Below, in pieces: positions 5,510-7,779 of a stretch of DNA of 7,779 nt (its first letter is position 1; each line of letters starts with the position of its first letter). This DNA comes from Thermoanaerobaculia bacterium (lineage in GTDB: Bacteria; Acidobacteriota; Thermoanaerobaculia; Gp7-AA8). Both the position numbers and the translations under genes were made by a program. The DNA is taken from positions 1-7,779 of the forward strand of contig JAMPYE010000195.1 of assembly GCA_023700825.1 (NCBI GenBank). Direction: 5' to 3'. The notes under the pieces were generated by a model. It searched no databases and was not told the DNA's origin. It saw nothing but the letters and a program-made list of their open reading frames with translations.

Positions 5510-5562
5510 CGGCCAGAAATGAACAGCCCCGGATCTCGACGCTGATGCGCGGAACCCGGGGC
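5510..5562 (-). terminator. Possible terminator after ric
   Basis: GCCCCGG (5526-5532) and CCGGGGC (5556-5562) are perfectly complementary across a 23-base loop. On the minus strand they are followed by TGTTCATTTCT, only moderately T-rich. It would separate ric from the Cys-rich gene, which has its own candidate operators downstream. The long loop makes this uncertain. Confidence 0.35.
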
Positions 5563-5589
5563 CGTGAAGCAGAGCGTTTCCGCAGAGAA

Positions 5590-6321
5590 TCAGGGACGCA
5601 CGAGACGCAGGGCGTGCGACTCCAGCTCGATGGAGCGAGGGAAAAGGATGTTGTTCTCGATGTGGATGTGCTCGTGCGTGAGCAGCTCGAATGCGGCAAG
5701 CCCGTCGTAGAGTGCGCGGTACGACGTACAGCCGTCTTCTGGGACGTCGAAGCCGCCCGTGAGCGAGCGCAGTTCGCGGAGGAGGTCGGCGACGACGTCG
5801 TGCTCGGCGAGCATCATCCGGATCGGGTTCTGCACCGTGCCGAAGAAGGGCGGCGTCGGCCCGCTCCCCGAGGCGAGCTCTCGCTCGAGCTGGGCGATGA
5901 AGGGGAAAAGGACGTTCTCCTCCTTCATCATGTGCGGACGCATGTCGCCCTCGAGTCGGACGAACGCCGCGTGAACCTGCGCGAGCTCCGGATGATTCGG
6001 ACCGTGGCGTTTCACCACCTTCTCGGCGAGCGCACCGAGCCTTTCGAGCTCGTCCCTGGTGATCGTGTGGTGATAACGGCAGACGTACGCGCAGATCTCG
6101 GCGAGCGGTTTGACTGTCAGATCGGCGAGCTGCGCCGCCTCGGAAGTGCGTGAGAGTTCCTCGATGATGGCGCCGGCGTCGAGACCGGCCTCGGCGCATA
6201 CCTCTTCCAGCGGACGCTGCCCGCCGCAGCAGTAGTCGATTCCGAGACGCTCGAACAGCGGAATCGCATTCCGGTTGCGGATTGCGAGGTCACACACGAA
6301 ATCAGTCGGCTGGATGGACAT
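5590..6321 (-). CDS. ric: Iron-sulfur cluster repair di-iron protein (Ric/YtfE/ScdA family)
   Basis: This is a 243-residue cytoplasmic protein of the RIC family, which restores Fe-S clusters damaged by nitric oxide or oxidants using a haemerythrin-type di-iron centre. The N-terminal ScdA_N domain is clear: FVCDLAIRNRNAIPLFERLGIDYCCGG (8-34), with the diagnostic DYCCGG. The haemerythrin-like four-helix domain follows, about 70-235. Candidate iron ligands match the YtfE pattern: H84, H130 with E134 (HMMKEE), H174 (LAEHD), and H218 with E222 (HIHIEN). Length is close to ScdA/DnrN-type members and slightly longer than E. coli YtfE, partly through a GSGPTPPFFG loop at 152-161. The ATG at 6321 follows AGGAGGAG at 6 bases; an upstream in-frame TTG at 6339 is less likely. 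A palindrome TGAC-N4-GTCA lies 54-69 bases upstream. In relatives ric is NO-responsive, through NsrR or Dnr/Nnr-type regulators. Confidence 0.96.
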   Translation of the reverse strand: MSIQPTDFVCDLAIRNRNAIPLFERLGIDYCCGGQRPLEEVCAEAGLDAGAIIEELSRTSEAAQLADLTVKPLAEICAYVCRYHHTITRDELERLGALAEKVVKRHGPNHPELAQVHAAFVRLEGDMRPHMMKEENVLFPFIAQLERELASGSGPTPPFFGTVQNPIRMMLAEHDVVADLLRELRSLTGGFDVPEDGCTSYRALYDGLAAFELLTHEHIHIENNILFPRSIELESHALRLVRP

Positions 6322-6374
6322 CGACGCTCCTCCTCTCAAAAGGCCTCAGGCTAGAGTGGCGCAGGCGCAGGAGC

Positions 6375-6390
6375 GATGACTTTGGTCATG
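6375..6390. promoter_or_regulatory. Candidate Crp/Fnr-family operator S4 before ric
   Basis: GATGACTTTGGTCATG contains the perfect palindrome ATGAC-TTTG-GTCAT. It shares TGAC-N4-GTCA exactly with S2 and ends 54 bases before the ric start. Dnr/Nnr/Fnr-type regulators bind TTGAT-N4-ATCAA, so spacing fits that family, but the half-site differs from the classical one. Confidence 0.5.
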
Positions 6391-6441
6391 AGGGGGCGGG
6401 AGGCGGAAGGAGAGAGGCGAGGGGCGGGAGGCGAGGGATCG
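6391..6441 (+). repeat. GGCGGGA/GGCGAGG purine-rich repeat run
   Basis: This is a run of imperfect units of the type GGGCGGGAGGCG and GAGAGGCGA, wholly purine plus C on this strand. It belongs to the same theme as copies A, B and C and flanks one side of the inverted GGAGAAT repeat. Together with the following repeats it takes up most of the 432-base gap between ric and the aminotransferase gene. Confidence 0.5.
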
Positions 6442-6481
6442 TTCCCGAGCTTCGGTTATCGCGTCGTTTTCGGGTGGGCAG

Positions 6482-6590
6482 AAATCGAAATGGAGAATGT
6501 CGAATGGAGAATGAGGAATGGAGAATTCATGGACTCCTGGACTCTTGTCGCAAACCTTCATTCCGCATTCGCAATTCTCCATTTCGGTTC
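6482..6590. repeat. GGAGAAT inverted-repeat element
   Basis: Arms 6482-6513 and 6559-6590 (32 bases each) match as inverse copies at 26 positions, with a 13-base perfect core CGAAATGGAGAAT. The left side holds three related ATGGAGAAT units, at about 6490, 6504 and 6518. The 45 bases between the arms include TGGACTCC-TGGACTCT, which shares GGACTC with the heptamer array at 1221-1283. A transcript would fold into a long stem-loop. There is no transposase nearby. It could be a non-autonomous miniature element or a slippage-grown repeat. Confidence 0.75.
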
Positions 6591-6645
6591 TTCTCGCACG
6601 GAATTTCGATGCGCCTCGTGCGTCCGATCGCCACTTGCCTCGCGA

Positions 6646-6659
6646 CTTTCGCCTCGCCC
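6646..6659 (-). repeat. CTTTCGCCTCGCCC, inverted GGCGA repeat
   Basis: This is the inverse of the GGCGA theme and closely resembles 1287-1308, both containing ACTTTCGCCTC. It flanks the other side of the inverted GGAGAAT element. The gap therefore has GGCGA units pointing inward from both ends. Confidence 0.4.
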
Positions 6660-6671
6660 GTCACAGCTCGA

Positions 6672-6687
6672 CGTGATGTGTCGCACT
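6672..6687. promoter_or_regulatory. Weak Crp/Fnr-like site S5
   Basis: CGTGATGTGTCGCACT has GTGA-N6-GCAC, one mismatch from symmetry, with outer bases identical to S2 (C...ACT). It lies 66 bases before the aminotransferase start. Its spacer is unlike the other sites, so chance is a real possibility. Confidence 0.25.
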
Positions 6688-6730
6688 CTGCCCGGCCCGG
6701 CCCTGCACCGATCATGGCCCGGACGGGCAG
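6688..6730 (+). other. Leader hairpin before the aminotransferase gene
   Basis: CTGCCCGGCCCGGCC (6688-6702) and GGCCCGGACGGGCAG (6716-6730) pair at 13 of 15 positions around a 13-base loop. It ends 7 bases before the AGGAGGAG ribosome binding site. No T-run follows, so it is not a standard terminator. It may be a 5' leader structure affecting translation or stability; no known riboswitch is recognised. Confidence 0.5.
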
Positions 6731-6753
6731 ACCTCACAGGAGGAGTTCCACTC

Positions 6754-7779
6754 ATGAGCACGATCCTCGAGAGGCCGCGCAGCGGTTCCTCCGCCGCGCA
6801 AGGGCTGTTTTCCGACCGGGTTCAGCTGATCGACACCGAAAACGCCTTCAAAATCGGGCCGCACATCAAGCGGATCGAGGACGACGGCCAGCGGGTCATC
6901 AAGTGCAACCTCGGAGAGCCCGACTTCCCTCTCCCGGCGCACATTCGAGACGAGGTCAAGCGCCAGCTCGATCTCGACATGACCCACTACACCGACCCGC
7001 AGGGAATGCTCCCTCTGCGCGAAGCGATCGCGGCTTCGATGGGTAAGCAGCGCGGTCTTCATCTCACCGCCGACCGCGTGGTCGTCTTTCCCGGCGCAAA
7101 GCCCCCGATCGGCTTCTGCCAGGAGGCGTATTGCAACCCGGGCGACGAAGTCATCTACCCGAGCCCCGGTTTCCCGATCTACGAGTCGTTCACACGTTAT
7201 CTCGGACTGAAGCCGGTCCCGCTTCACCTCCACGAAGAGTCGGGATTCAACTTCGGCGCCGCCGATCTCGAGCCGCTGATCACCCCGAAGACGAAGCTCA
7301 TCTACCTGAACTTCCCGTCGAACCCGACGGGCGGCGTCGCGACCCGGGAACAACTCGAGGAGATCGCCGAGGTGATCCTCCGAAAGGCGCCGCCGAACGT
7401 TCGCGTCTATTCGGACGAGGTCTACGAGTCGATCATCTTCGACGGGCGCGAGCACGCGTCGATCGCGTCGCTCCCCGCGATGATCGAGCGCACGATCCTC
7501 GTTTCCGGCGTTTCGAAGACCTACTCGTGGACCGGGGGGCGGATCGGCTGGGCGATCTTCCCGACGGCCGAAGAGGCCGCGGTCTTCAAGAACCTCAACA
7601 TCAACTATTACTCGTGCGTGCCGCCGTTCACGCAGCTCGGCGCAAAGCTCGCGATCGAGTCGCCGGAGAGCCCTGTCGCGATCAGGAAGATGGTTTCGGC
7701 GTTCCAGGAGCGGCGCGACGTCGTGATCGCGATGCTCAATGCGATCGAGGGCGTCAAGTGCCAGATGCCGCGCGGGGCG
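6754..7779 (+). CDS. PLP-dependent class I/II aminotransferase, 3' end outside window
   Basis: The first 342 residues of a fold-type I aminotransferase are present; the reading frame is open to the last base. It would transfer amino groups between amino and keto acids using pyridoxal phosphate in the cytoplasm. Diagnostic features are LGEPDFPLP (53-61), HYTDPQGMLPLREAI (78-92), PSNPTGG (188-194, the substrate/PLP Asn), YSDEVYE (219-225, with D221 and Y224), and SGVSKTYSWTGGRIGW (251-266), where K255 is the Schiff-base lysine and R263 binds the phosphate. The family is about 390-430 residues, so some 60-80 residues are missing. The closest general type is aspartate aminotransferase-like (AAT_I); the exact substrate cannot be told from this. 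The ATG at 6754 has AGGAGGAG 8-10 bases upstream. The first 18 residues (RPRSGSSAAQG) look like a disordered leader. Confidence 0.95.
   Translation, partial: MSTILERPRSGSSAAQGLFSDRVQLIDTENAFKIGPHIKRIEDDGQRVIKCNLGEPDFPLPAHIRDEVKRQLDLDMTHYTDPQGMLPLREAIAASMGKQRGLHLTADRVVVFPGAKPPIGFCQEAYCNPGDEVIYPSPGFPIYESFTRYLGLKPVPLHLHEESGFNFGAADLEPLITPKTKLIYLNFPSNPTGGVATREQLEEIAEVILRKAPPNVRVYSDEVYESIIFDGREHASIASLPAMIERTILVSGVSKTYSWTGGRIGWAIFPTAEEAAVFKNLNINYYSCVPPFTQLGAKLAIESPESPVAIRKMVSAFQERRDVVIAMLNAIEGVKCQMPRGA

Noticed and set aside
4792..6153. Plus-strand 453-codon open frame opposite the Cys-rich gene and ric
   Set aside because: It runs across two well-supported minus-strand genes and the gap between them and has no domain signature.
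6482..6590. Insertion sequence
   Set aside because: There is no transposase frame and no visible target-site duplication; only short repeats are present.
6712..7455. Minus-strand 247-codon open frame opposite the aminotransferase
   Set aside because: The plus strand encodes all aminotransferase motifs in frame; the minus frame is antisense shadow.

Overview
The window is GC-rich bacterial DNA, roughly two-thirds G+C by eye. AGGAGG-type ribosome binding sites sit in front of most genes. The gene set and the style of intergenic repeats resemble soil or sediment Acidobacteriota (Thermoanaerobaculia/Holophagae-like) or a similar GC-rich environmental phylum. That placement is inference; there is no rRNA or marker gene to confirm it.

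Layout. (1) 236-1084 (+): a two-domain universal stress protein. (2) 1082-1308: a repeat-filled gap between convergent genes, with heptamer arrays in opposite orientation and GGCGA-type repeats that touch both stop codons. (3) 1307-1747 (-): a small DUF6335-type protein. (4) 1748-2036: a divergent control region with two Crp/Fnr-like palindromes, TGTGA-N6-GCACA and GTGA-N6-TCAC. (5) 2037-4133 and 4148-4423 (+): a two-gene operon of an unusual HypF-like protein and HypC, both from the [NiFe]-hydrogenase maturation families. The HypF-like protein keeps both zinc fingers and the HHHAH site, but it has no acylphosphatase domain and several catalytic signatures have drifted. (6) 6321 back to 4583 (-): ric/ytfE (di-iron Fe-S cluster repair protein), then a membrane-anchored Cys-rich protein with a CXXCH motif, then a 64-residue acidic protein that ends at a clear rho-independent terminator. 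(7) 6322-6753: a 432-base gap with a palindrome before ric, GGCGA and GGAGAAT repeats, and a leader hairpin. (8) 6754-7779 (+): a PLP-dependent class I/II aminotransferase cut by the window end.

How it may fit together. Universal stress protein, Ric, hydrogenase-maturation proteins and a Cys-rich membrane protein are the kind of genes expected in a response to low oxygen, nitric oxide or redox stress. Palindromes with a TGA-N6-TCA core, or one-mismatch relatives, lie before the DUF6335 gene, the hypF-hypC operon, the Cys-rich gene and ric, and a weaker one lies before the aminotransferase. A shared Crp/Fnr-family regulator is therefore the main hypothesis. The most unusual gene is the reduced HypF paired with HypC, without hypD, hypE or hydrogenase subunits in view.
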